A stretch of DNA of 6,216 nt, taken from NCBI GenBank assembly GCA_023447015.1, contig JAEXPG010000478.1, positions 1-6,216 on the forward strand. The letters run 5' to 3'. The DNA is from Verrucomicrobiota bacterium (GTDB lineage: Bacteria > Verrucomicrobiota > Verrucomicrobiia > Opitutales > Opitutaceae). The position numbers and the translations under genes were made by a program. Each line of letters opens with the position of its first letter. Within the stretch, counting starts at the first letter, position 1. Positions 1 through 6,114 of this stretch are shown piece by piece. A model generated the notes under the pieces. The model searched no databases and was not told where the DNA came from. It worked only from the letters and a program-made list of their open reading frames with translations.

Positions 1-728
1 GCCATGCCGATGGTGCCGTTCTTGTAGACGGCCCAGGTGACCTCCGGTCCGATGTACGAGTAGGCCATCGTGGTGGCGCCGGGGGCGATGAGCTTGGCCT
101 CGTCGAGAGCGTTGATCCACATCTCCCAGTCCTCACCGCCCATGACGGCGACGGTGTCGGCGATCTCGGCGTCGGTCGCGGGCTCGATGGTGATTTCGGA
201 GACTTCACCGGTCTCGGTGTCGACGGTCTTGTTGGTGTACGGCGCCCCGATGGGCTTGAGGCAGGACTTGTGGACGACTCCGGTGCGCGGGTGGGTGCGG
301 CGGGGGGAGGCGAGGGAGTAGACGATCAGGTCGACTGGGCCGAGATCGCGTTTCAGGGCCTCGATGGTCTGGCGCTTGATGTCGTCGGAGAAGGCGTCGC
401 CATTGAGACTCTTGGCGTAGAGGCCGGCCTTGTGGGCGGCGGTATGGAAGGCGGTCGTGTTGTACCAGCCGGCGGTGGCGGTGCGGTCCTCCTCGGACGG
501 GCGGTCGAAAAAGACGCCGAAGGTGGCGGCGCCGGAACCGAAGGCCGCGGCGATGCGGGAGGCGAGGCCGTAGCCGGTGGAGGACCCGATCACCAGGACC
601 TTCTTCGGGCCGCCGGCGATGGGGCCGCGGCGGACGACGGTGTCGATCTGCTCCTGCACGTGGGCCGCACAGCCCTGGGGGTGGGCTGTGATACATACAA
701 AACCGCGAGTCTTCGGACGGATGATCAT
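1..728 (-). CDS. fabV: FabV-type trans-2-enoyl-ACP/CoA reductase (NADH), N-terminal part, cut by the window edge
   Basis: FabV reduces the trans-2 double bond of enoyl-ACP (or enoyl-CoA) with NADH, the last step of each round of fatty acid elongation, in the cytosol. It is the long, triclosan-tolerant isoform, unrelated in length to FabI. Seen here are 242 complete codons of a family usually about 400 residues. The start MIIRPKTRGF is the characteristic FabV N-terminus, and an in-frame stop lies seven codons upstream, fixing the ATG at 728. The nucleotide-binding loop GSSTGYG is at residues 48-54, followed by an acidic/aromatic segment (VFFDRPS) and the conserved SLASPRRTHP stretch. Residue 235 is a Tyr in VYKNGTIGM. 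It matches the catalytic Tyr of the family's Tyr-x8-Lys pair; the Lys, expected at 244, falls just outside the window. The frame is intact throughout. No clear Shine-Dalgarno is visible. A TATAAG box 50 nt upstream suggests its own promoter. The family call is firm; only the missing C-terminus cannot be checked. Confidence 0.95.
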   Translation of the reverse strand, partial: MIIRPKTRGFVCITAHPQGCAAHVQEQIDTVVRRGPIAGGPKKVLVIGSSTGYGLASRIAAAFGSGAATFGVFFDRPSEEDRTATAGWYNTTAFHTAAHKAGLYAKSLNGDAFSDDIKRQTIEALKRDLGPVDLIVYSLASPRRTHPRTGVVHKSCLKPIGAPYTNKTVDTETGEVSEITIEPATDAEIADTVAVMGGEDWEMWINALDEAKLIAPGATTMAYSYIGPEVTWAVYKNGTIGM

Positions 729-778
729 CGTGAAGGGTCGGGAGGTTCATCCCGGAGCGCGGACTGGCAAGAGGTAAA

Positions 779-784
779 CTTATA
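779..784 (-). promoter_or_regulatory. Possible -10 box upstream of fabV
   Basis: On the minus strand the hexamer TATAAG lies 50 nt before the fabV ATG, in a short AT-richer island inside GC-rich DNA. It matches the sigma-70 -10 consensus at five of six positions. No good -35 hexamer is present at 16-18 nt spacing (the bases there read GCGAAA), so the call rests on the -10 and its position only. Confidence 0.3.
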
Positions 785-924
785 CTCGCCGGAAGGTATT
801 CTTTCGCCTCTGTCGCGGGTGGCCATGGACAACAAGGCGTTATGGACGCGGTGGTTGGATCCGAGCAGCTCGTGCTGATGGCCTGTTGCGGGGTGATGCG
901 TGATCAAGGTCGGGCCGGGGCGAT

Positions 925-939
925 CGCGCGGGTTGCGCG
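925..939 (-). other. Short GC hairpin after the small membrane-protein ORF
   Basis: CGCGC and GCGCG arms (5 bp each) flank a 5-nt loop, beginning 9 nt past the stop of the small ORF in its transcription direction. There is no T-tract after it, so it is at best a weak pause or 3'-end stabiliser rather than a proven intrinsic terminator. The rest of 729-948 holds the putative fabV promoter, and I see no other gene in it. Confidence 0.2.
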
Positions 940-948
940 GGGAACAGC

Positions 949-1041
949 CTAGATCAGCCACATCCCGAGGGTGCCGAGGACGAGCAGACCGGCGAGGATG
1001 AGCAGGATTTGCTGCTCCTGTTTGGTGACGCGGAAGGGCAT
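949..1041 (-). CDS. Putative 30-residue single-span membrane protein
   Basis: The ORF encodes MPFRVTKQEQ followed by QILLILAGLLVLGTLGMWLI and a TAG stop. It has a short polar, positively charged head (Arg4, Lys7) and then about 18 continuous hydrophobic residues reaching the C-terminus. This is the layout of a small inner-membrane protein with its N-terminus probably in the cytosol (positive-inside rule). It lies 126 bp downstream of the receiver-hydrolase gene and 220 bp upstream of fabV, in the same direction, in a stretch with no other credible gene. The frame stays open for 31 codons upstream of the ATG without another ATG, GTG or TTG start, so the ATG at 1041 is the only sensible start. 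No Shine-Dalgarno is seen. I do not recognise the family with certainty and assign no function. A chance hydrophobic ORF remains possible, but the clean polar-head/hydrophobic-tail pattern argues for a real gene. Confidence 0.5.
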   Translation of the reverse strand: MPFRVTKQEQQILLILAGLLVLGTLGMWLI

Positions 1042-1167
1042 GGGGTGATGCCGGTGGCTGCCTGGGATGATGCGATAGCCGGCAGACTCTGCGATCCCGA
1101 TCTCTTGTGCGCCGGCGGCTTCCTTCTGCGGTGGTCAGCAACCCGATGAGCCGGTGAATCCGATCGC

Positions 1168-2529
1168 TCAACCGGATGCTGCCGGAGTCGGGCACGGTTT
1201 CGCCCGCCGCTGGAGCGTGATGGTCATCCCTTCCGAGGCGGCCTCGATCTGGAGGTTGCTGCCTTCGTTTGCCGCGAGTTCGCGGGCGTAGGCGACCATG
1301 CGATCGATGGTGAGGTCGTCGTGGGTGGGATCGTGGTGGAAGAGGATGAGGCGCTTCACCTTGGCCTGGATCGCGAGCCGCACGGTGTCGTCGATGCAGC
1401 TGTGGCCCCAGCCGATGCGGCGCTCATACTCCTCGGCGTTGTACTGCGCGTCGCAGATGAACAGCTCCGCCCCTTCGGCGAACTCGGCGAGGAGCTGGTT
1501 CTTGTAGGTGTTGAAATCCTCGGTGTTGGCGTCGGGGCTGGCCTGGAGCCGGGCCGGGCGCGGCCGCGGGAAGGGCATGATCTCGGTGTCGGGCATGAAC
1601 ACCACCCCGCCTCCCGGCGTGCCGAGCCGGTAGCCGAGGGTGACGCCGGGATGATGGGTGAAGATCGCCTGCACTGGCACCCGGCCGGCGCGGAATTCCA
1701 ATTCATGCAGCTCGCGCACGAGGATGTTGCCCGCCAGTTGGTCCATGCCGATCGGGAACACCGTGCTGTCCATCTGGGAGGAGAGCGTCTTGAGCAGGCT
1801 CTGCTTGGCGCCTTCGTACCCGAGCACGGTGATCTGGCTGCCGCGGTCGTGCACCGGACCGAAGAACGGGAGCCCCTGGATGTGATCCCAGTGGGTGTGG
1901 GTGAGCAGGATGTGCGCCTTGACGGATCGGCCGGCGAACTCGCGCCGGAGCGCTTCCCCGAGCGGGCGGATCCCCGTGCCGGCGTCGAGCACGATGATGT
2001 CCTCGCCGACGCGCACCTCGACGCACGTCGTGTTGCCGCCGTAGCGGACGGTCTCGGGCCCCGGCGTGGCGATCGAGCCGCGCACGCCCCAGAACCGGAT
2101 GTTGGCCGAATCGGCGGGAGGGCAGGCGCCATCGCACGGGGCGGGCTCCGCCGGCAGGTTGATCGACGAGAGCAGGTCGGCGACCTGCCGGGGGCTGACG
2201 GGCTTGATCAGGAAATGGTTCGCGCCGGCCTCGATCGCGTTCTGTTTGTCGGCGGGGAAGCTGCTGCCGGTGGTCACGATGATGGTCACGTCGCCCAGTT
2301 CGTCGCGGCGGGCGCGGATCGCGCGGCAGACATTGAAGCCCGTGGTGCCCGGCATGAGGAGGTCGCACAGCACGGCCGCCGGACGGTGGGTGGCGACCAG
2401 CGCGAGGCCGGCGTCGCCGTTGTCGGCCTCGAGGACGCGCCAGCCCTGGCCCTCCAGGTGCCGGACCAGCATCTCGCGGATGACCGGTTCGTCGTCGATG
2501 ACCACGATGGTTCTCATGGTGGGAGACAT
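1168..2529 (-). CDS. Response-regulator receiver domain fused to a metallo-beta-lactamase-fold hydrolase
   Basis: Two-domain cytosolic protein of 453 residues. Residues about 5-125 form a CheY-like receiver: acidic pair Asp12-Asp13 (VVIDDE), phospho-acceptor Asp56 (LCDLLMPG), switch Thr at 86/87 (IVTTGSS) and Lys109 (FLIKPVS). A Pro/Ala/Cys-rich linker (PAEPAPCDGACPPADS) leads to a metallo-beta-lactamase fold at about 143-437. This opens with the FWGVRGS...GGNTTCVEV signature of the GVRGS subgroup and carries the metal motif HTHWDH at 211-216, His292/293, Asp314 (FMPDTE) and His398/399 (LFHHDPTHDD). All expected metal ligands are present, so it should bind two metals and hydrolyse an ester or phosphodiester-type bond; the substrate cannot be read from sequence. 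Phosphorylation presumably gates the hydrolase. No kinase is nearby, so it is an orphan regulator here. The start at 2529 has a GGAGG 13 nt upstream, rather far; ATG 2517 (MRTIVVIDDE) is an equally good start by homology. The frame is open further upstream, but that part is Arg/Pro-rich and unlike a domain. Confidence 0.9.
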   Translation of the reverse strand: MSPTMRTIVVIDDEPVIREMLVRHLEGQGWRVLEADNGDAGLALVATHRPAAVLCDLLMPGTTGFNVCRAIRARRDELGDVTIIVTTGSSFPADKQNAIEAGANHFLIKPVSPRQVADLLSSINLPAEPAPCDGACPPADSANIRFWGVRGSIATPGPETVRYGGNTTCVEVRVGEDIIVLDAGTGIRPLGEALRREFAGRSVKAHILLTHTHWDHIQGLPFFGPVHDRGSQITVLGYEGAKQSLLKTLSSQMDSTVFPIGMDQLAGNILVRELHELEFRAGRVPVQAIFTHHPGVTLGYRLGTPGGGVVFMPDTEIMPFPRPRPARLQASPDANTEDFNTYKNQLLAEFAEGAELFICDAQYNAEEYERRIGWGHSCIDDTVRLAIQAKVKRLILFHHDPTHDDLTIDRMVAYARELAANEGSNLQIEAASEGMTITLQRRAKPCPTPAASG

Positions 2530-2542
2530 CCCGAAAAAAAGG

Positions 2543-2547
2543 CCTCC
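2543..2547 (-). promoter_or_regulatory. GGAGG Shine-Dalgarno-like site before the receiver-hydrolase gene
   Basis: A perfect GGAGG on the minus strand sits 13 nt before the ATG at 2529 and 25 nt before the ATG at 2517. The spacer contains a run of seven T. The spacing is longer than optimal, but this is the only strong anti-16S match in front of either start, which is why 2529 is preferred. Confidence 0.35.
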
Positions 2548-2667
2548 AAACGACCGTTGCCGGCGTCGTGTGCGTGCTTGTGTTGCCCCGCGGCGAATCC
2601 CATGGCGCGGATGTTTGCGGCGGGATGCCGGCGTGGCAAGCGCCGGGTTTGCAGGATCGCGCAAATA

Positions 2668-2686
2668 GTCACCGTATGCTGGTGAC
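2668..2686. promoter_or_regulatory. Inverted repeat GTCACC-N7-GGTGAC, possible operator
   Basis: Perfect 6-bp arms are separated by 7 bp, centred about 148 bp upstream of the receiver-hydrolase start, in the 239-bp gap after the methyltransferase-glycosyltransferase gene. A third copy of the half-site (GTCACC) lies at 2752-2757, next to that gene's stop. Spacing and symmetry fit a dimeric DNA-binding protein, and it could equally form a small hairpin. No T-tract follows on either strand, so it is not an obvious terminator. The remainder of 2530-2768 shows no gene. Confidence 0.3.
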
Positions 2687-2768
2687 GCACGGCGGCTCTC
2701 ACGGTAGAGCGGGCTTGGAGACGCGTGAGCGGGCCGTGGCGCGGACCGGCGGTCACCCGGCGGCCGGA

Positions 2769-4202
2769 TCAGACGAACTTCAGTTTGCGCGCGGCGAAGG
2801 CGACCATGCGCAGGAGCAGCCAGCCGTGTTTCCAGCGCTGGATGTTGGTCGTGCCGTAGGTGCGCTCGCGGTAGCGGATCGGGATGTCGACGATCTTGAG
2901 GTTGAGCTTGTCGGCGCCGAAGAGCAGGTCGAAGTCGCCGAAGGGGTCGAAGTCGCCGAAGTAGGCGCGGTTGGCGGCGATGCGCAGGTAGTGCGCCTGG
3001 CGCAGGACCTTCGTGCCGCAGAGGGTGTCCTTCACCCGCTGCCCGAGCAGCCAGGAGAAGGCGTGGCCGAAGCAGTGGTTGGCGATCATGTTGAGGAACT
3101 GCATCGCCTGCTTGTCCATCGGGTAGACGAGCCGGGAGCCGTTGGCGAACTCGGCCTGGCCCTCGGCCACGGCGGCGTAGAACTTCGGCAGTTCCTCCGG
3201 CGGCATGGTGAGGTCGGCGTCGAGGATCATGAGCACGTCGCCCTCGGCCACGGCGTAGCCGTCACGCACGGCGTTGCCCTTGCCGCGGCCGGTCTGCTGC
3301 AGGATCTTGATGCGGCGCTGCGGATACGCCTGCTGGACCCGCTGGATCTCGGCCCAGGTGTGGTCGGTCGAGTTGCCCTCGACGAAGATCAGCTCGGTCC
3401 AGGCGCCCATTTCCGGCGTGCGGCGGACGGCGGCCTCGATGTTGCCCGCCTCGTTGCGCGCGGGGATGACGACGGAGACGGAGGGCGGCGGGATGAGCGG
3501 CTGCGGGCGTGGCCGGGCGATGGTGAAGATGGTGCTGCAGGCCCAGGGCATGAGCGGCGCGAGCAGGCGGTTGCACAGCGGGGCCAGCAGCGGTGTGCCG
3601 ATCGGCCAGAGCAGGCGGGGCTGGGTCTTGATCGTCTCCCAGCCGGAGAGCGTGAGCAGGCCGGCGACATCGTGTCGGGAGAGCCAGGAGCTCTGCGGCT
3701 GGCGCGCCTGCAGGCCCAGCGCCGTCGCGAGGCGGAAGAGCGGGTGCCAGAGATTGTTGTGGAAGTTGACGAGCAGCCGTGTCTGCGGAGTGGCGACGCG
3801 GTGGAGCCGGGTGAGGAGCTGCTCGACATCGGCGGCGAAGTTGAGCGTCTCCGAGATGATGATGACGTCGAAGGTGCCGGGGAGGTCGAGCTCCTCGCCC
3901 GACTGCTGGGCGAACGTGGCCTCGGGGAGGCGGGCGCGTGCGCGGGTGAGCTGGGCGGCGGAGAGGTCGACGCCGGTCTTCCGTGCGGCGCGGAGGTGGA
4001 GGAGCAGTTCGCCGTCGCCGCAGCCGATCTCGAGCACGGAGGCGTCGGCGGGGATGAGCAGGTTGTAGTAGTCGGCGAGGAGGCGGCGGTAGGAGCGGGC
4101 CGCGGCGGTGAGCTTGGCCTGCGGGCCGTCGAAGGCGGCGGCGATCGCTTGCAGATGATCCTTGGACAGGGCGGAGAGCGCGGGGGTGTCGGCGGGCGTC
4201 AT
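2769..4202 (-). CDS. Bifunctional SAM-dependent methyltransferase / family 2 glycosyltransferase
   Basis: A 477-residue fusion. Residues about 35-230 form a class I SAM methyltransferase: motif I VLEIGCGDGELL (Glu58, Gly60, Gly62, Gly64), acidic Asp79 (GVDLS) for the ribose, and the FDVIIISETLNF strand at 111-122. After a Pro-rich linker (ARPRPQPLIPPP) a GT2 domain runs from about 241 to the end: SVVIPARNEAGNI, EGNSTDHT at 275-282, GRGKGNAVRDGY at 305-316 and the metal/NDP-sugar motif LDADLTMPPEEL with Asp328 and Asp330. It closes with IPIRYRERTYGTTNI and WKHGWLLLRM, as in dolichol/polyprenol-phosphate sugar transferases. No membrane span is obvious, so it is likely soluble or peripheral. Inferred role: transfer of a sugar from a nucleotide sugar to a polyprenyl phosphate or similar lipid, with methylation of the same or a related molecule. 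The acceptor is unknown. The ATG at 4202 overlaps the preceding gene's TGA (ATGA), implying translational coupling. A tandem FGDFD motif sits near residues 414-424. Confidence 0.92.
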   Translation of the reverse strand: MTPADTPALSALSKDHLQAIAAAFDGPQAKLTAAARSYRRLLADYYNLLIPADASVLEIGCGDGELLLHLRAARKTGVDLSAAQLTRARARLPEATFAQQSGEELDLPGTFDVIIISETLNFAADVEQLLTRLHRVATPQTRLLVNFHNNLWHPLFRLATALGLQARQPQSSWLSRHDVAGLLTLSGWETIKTQPRLLWPIGTPLLAPLCNRLLAPLMPWACSTIFTIARPRPQPLIPPPSVSVVIPARNEAGNIEAAVRRTPEMGAWTELIFVEGNSTDHTWAEIQRVQQAYPQRRIKILQQTGRGKGNAVRDGYAVAEGDVLMILDADLTMPPEELPKFYAAVAEGQAEFANGSRLVYPMDKQAMQFLNMIANHCFGHAFSWLLGQRVKDTLCGTKVLRQAHYLRIAANRAYFGDFDPFGDFDLLFGADKLNLKIVDIPIRYRERTYGTTNIQRWKHGWLLLRMVAFAARKLKFV

Positions 4203-4957
4203 GTGGTCTTTTCGAGGACGACGAGCATGCGGGAGGCGGAGAGGGCGGGGCAGAGGGCGAGTGCGCGCTCGGCGAGCCGCACCAGGGGAAGGGCGAAACG
4301 CGGGCAGAGCTGGGGGCCGCGGAAACCGCCGCAGAGCAGCCAGGTCAGCGCGGGGTGGCAGGTGACTTCGCGGATCGTCCAGCCGGCGAGGCGGCCGGCG
4401 TGTTCGCCGCGGCGGAAGAGCCGCCAGGCGTTGCCCTGGGCCGCGTAGTAGCGGACGGAACGCGGATCCCAGCCGGCGGGGGCGGTCCAGGTGATCGGCC
4501 GGCCGAGGGCGAGCGGTTCGTGGTGGAAGAGACCGAGCACGAACCGGCCGAGCAGGCCGGCAGCGGGCTCGAAGAGGACCACGCGGCCGCCGGGCTTGAG
4601 CACGCGGTGCATCTCGGCCAGCGCGGTGCCCGGGTACTCGAGGTGGTGGAAGACGTCGAAGAGGATCAGTGCGGCCACCGAGCGGTCGGTGCAGGAGAGG
4701 GCGAAGACGTTCTCCGTGCGGTCGATCCACGGGTTGGGAAAGAGGTCGGTGGTGACGCAGTCGGGGATGACGCTCTTGAGGTTGCCGATGCCCGAGCCGC
4801 ACTCCACGACGGGGCCGTCGGGCCGGCCCTCGAGACGGGCGGCGATCTCGCGGTAGAATCCGGCGTAGACCTCGCGCAGCAGCGGTTTGCGCTGCCAGTG
4901 GGCGAGGTTCTCGTGGATCTCGGAGTTGTGCTGGGAGATGTCGGCGGATTCGGACAC
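4199..4957 (-). CDS. Class I SAM-dependent methyltransferase (type 11-like), GTG start
   Basis: A 252-residue methyltransferase. Motif I is VVECGSGIGNLK (Glu52, Gly54, Gly56, Gly58), followed by TTDLFPNPWID (Asp71), LILFDVFHHLEYP at 97-109 and MHRVLKPGGRVVLFEP, the usual order for a Methyltransf_11 domain. The N-terminal helix (ISQHNSEIHENLAHWQRKPLLREVY) and the C-terminal half, rich in aromatic and Arg residues, probably shape the acceptor site. The substrate cannot be read. The frame has no ATG upstream near the domain; the GTG at 4957, giving VSESADIS, is the only reasonable start, and no Shine-Dalgarno is evident. Its stop overlaps the start of the methyltransferase-glycosyltransferase gene by 4 bases, so both are almost surely one transcript and probably act in one pathway. 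The ArsR-methyltransferase gene ends 80 bp upstream, with a hairpin in between. The family call is strong; the pathway link to sugar-lipid modification is inferred from the neighbour. Confidence 0.88.
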   Translation of the reverse strand: MSESADISQHNSEIHENLAHWQRKPLLREVYAGFYREIAARLEGRPDGPVVECGSGIGNLKSVIPDCVTTDLFPNPWIDRTENVFALSCTDRSVAALILFDVFHHLEYPGTALAEMHRVLKPGGRVVLFEPAAGLLGRFVLGLFHHEPLALGRPITWTAPAGWDPRSVRYYAAQGNAWRLFRRGEHAGRLAGWTIREVTCHPALTWLLCGGFRGPQLCPRFALPLVRLAERALALCPALSASRMLVVLEKTT

Positions 4958-4979
4958 GGGGCGGAAGGGATGGGTGGGG

Positions 4980-5013
4980 CGCCGGCGTCTCCGGTTACCG
5001 GGGATGGCCGGCG
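4980..5013 (-). other. Strong GC hairpin between the ArsR-methyltransferase and the next methyltransferase gene
   Basis: Outer arms CGCCGGC and GCCGGCG (7 bp) enclose an inner CCGG-TAA-CCGG stem, with two further pairs between them. It begins 24 nt after the stop of the upstream gene and ends 22 nt before the GTG start of the next. There is no U-tract, so it is not a classical intrinsic terminator. It could slow polymerase, protect the upstream message, or shield the non-Shine-Dalgarno start of the downstream gene. A role in setting the expression ratio of the two genes is inference. Confidence 0.45.
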
Positions 5014-5037
5014 GCGTGGATGCTGGGGACGCGGCTC

Positions 5038-5991
5038 CTAGGGGGAGAGGGCGGCCGTGGCGGGTTTGAAGCCGGCGGCCAGGATGGTCTCGAAGTGCGG
5101 CGGCTCGGTTTCCCGGGCGACGGTGGCGACGTCGACCTGGGTGAATCCCGCCTTCTTCAGGAACCCGTGGAGGGCGCTCTCCTTGAAGCCGAGCCAGCGG
5201 TCGGCGTAGAGCTCCCGGGCCTTCTCGAAGTCGTGCGCCTTGAGGTCGAGGATGATGAGCTGCCCTCCCGGCTTGAGGATGCGGAAGGCCTCCTCGACGG
5301 CACGTTGGGGGTGTTCGGCGTGGTGGAGGGCCTGGCTGAGGATGGCGAGGTCGACGCAGCCTTCGCCCAGGGGGACGGACTCGATGTCGCCGAGCATGTA
5401 GCGGACGTTCTCGAGGCCGTTCTTGTGGGCGAGCTCGGTGCCGACCTCGACCATGCGCGGCGAGTTGTCGATGCACCAGACCTGGGCGGCGCGCCGCGCG
5501 AGCAGCTGCGAGATCAGGCCTTCGCCGGCGCCGAGATCCGCGACGACGATGCCCGGCACGAGGCGGAGCGCGAGGTGGCCGATGGCCTCCCACGAGCGGC
5601 CGGGGCAGTAGTTTTTCCCGAGGCGGCCGGCGACGAGGTTGAAATACTCCTCCGACTGGCGGCGACGGCGGGCGAGGATGCGCTCGAGGTTCGCGCGGTC
5701 GTCCTCGGTCTCGGGCTGCTCGGCGATGGCCTCGGCCGCGGTGCGCAGCAAGGTGAGCTGGCGGGAGTCGAGGCCCGGGCGGAGGGAGTAGTAGGCGCGT
5801 TTCCCGTCGCGGCGGTCGACGACGAAGCCGGCCTGCCGCAGCAGCGAGAGCTGGGAGGAGATGCGCGACTGCGCCATGTCGAGGATCTCCTGGATCTCGG
5901 CCACGGAGAGTTCCTCCCGCAGGAGCAGCGAGAGCAGCCGCAGGCGGGTCGGGTCGGCGAGAATCTTGAGGGTGTCCCAGGGGGATTTCAT
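5038..5991 (-). CDS. ArsR-type winged-helix regulator fused to a SAM-dependent methyltransferase
   Basis: A 317-residue two-domain protein. Residues about 3-75 are an ArsR-type winged helix: WDTLKILADPTRLRLLSLLL, recognition region LDMAQSRISSQLSLLRQAGFV at 37-57 and the wing DRRDGKRAYYSL. The Cys pair of the metal site in the third helix (ELCVCDL in classic members) is absent; it reads ELSVAEI (28-33), so metal sensing there is unlikely. An Arg/Glu-rich connector contains the family motif YCPGRSWEAIG (128-138). It leads to a UbiE/type-11 methyltransferase: VVADLGAGEGLIS (149-161), Asp175 in CIDNSP, GDIESVP with Asp202, LSQALHHAEHP (218-228) and ILKPGGQLIILDL. Proteins of this architecture often lie beside methionine or SAM-cycle genes; none is visible here. 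Likely role: a repressor whose DNA binding responds to SAM, SAH or a substrate of its enzymatic domain (inference). ATG 5991 is chosen because the homology begins at MKSPWDTL; the 60-residue in-frame extension upstream is unlike a domain. It is the first gene of the leftward cluster and probably autoregulated from the divergent region. Confidence 0.92.
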   Translation of the reverse strand: MKSPWDTLKILADPTRLRLLSLLLREELSVAEIQEILDMAQSRISSQLSLLRQAGFVVDRRDGKRAYYSLRPGLDSRQLTLLRTAAEAIAEQPETEDDRANLERILARRRRQSEEYFNLVAGRLGKNYCPGRSWEAIGHLALRLVPGIVVADLGAGEGLISQLLARRAAQVWCIDNSPRMVEVGTELAHKNGLENVRYMLGDIESVPLGEGCVDLAILSQALHHAEHPQRAVEEAFRILKPGGQLIILDLKAHDFEKARELYADRWLGFKESALHGFLKKAGFTQVDVATVARETEPPHFETILAAGFKPATAALSP

Positions 5992-6114
5992 CGCGGGAGC
6001 GAATCTGGCACGGTTGCCGGCGGGATTGCACGAACGAATCCGCGATGTGGGGTCGGCGAAATGGCGCTGAAGTTTTTGTTTATTTCGGTCGGAGTTCCCG
6101 TGATCCTTTTCGGC

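Noticed and set aside
205..750. 181-codon minus-strand frame overlapping fabV
   Set aside because: Out-of-frame shadow rich in Arg and Pro; the overlapping frame from 728 gives an unmistakable FabV sequence.
1082..1092. GCAGA-C-TCTGC palindrome between the receiver-hydrolase gene and the small ORF
   Set aside because: Eleven bases, single occurrence, not near a convincing promoter; compatible with chance.
725..1195. 156-codon minus-strand open frame covering the gap before fabV
   Set aside because: Arg/His/Pro-rich with no domain; it overlaps the end of the receiver-hydrolase gene and the fabV start region, and is in a different frame from the more protein-like 30-residue ORF.
1321..2685. 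Long plus-strand open frame opposite the receiver-hydrolase gene
   Set aside because: Its translation is low-complexity (Gly, Ala, Val, Glu, Arg) with no domain, while the opposite strand gives two complete recognised domains. It is an antisense shadow of GC-rich codons.
2568..4448. 626-codon plus-strand open frame opposite the glycosyltransferase fusion
   Set aside because: Composition is Glu/Gly/Val/Ala repeats typical of the antisense of high-GC genes; the minus strand carries clear methyltransferase and GT2 motifs.
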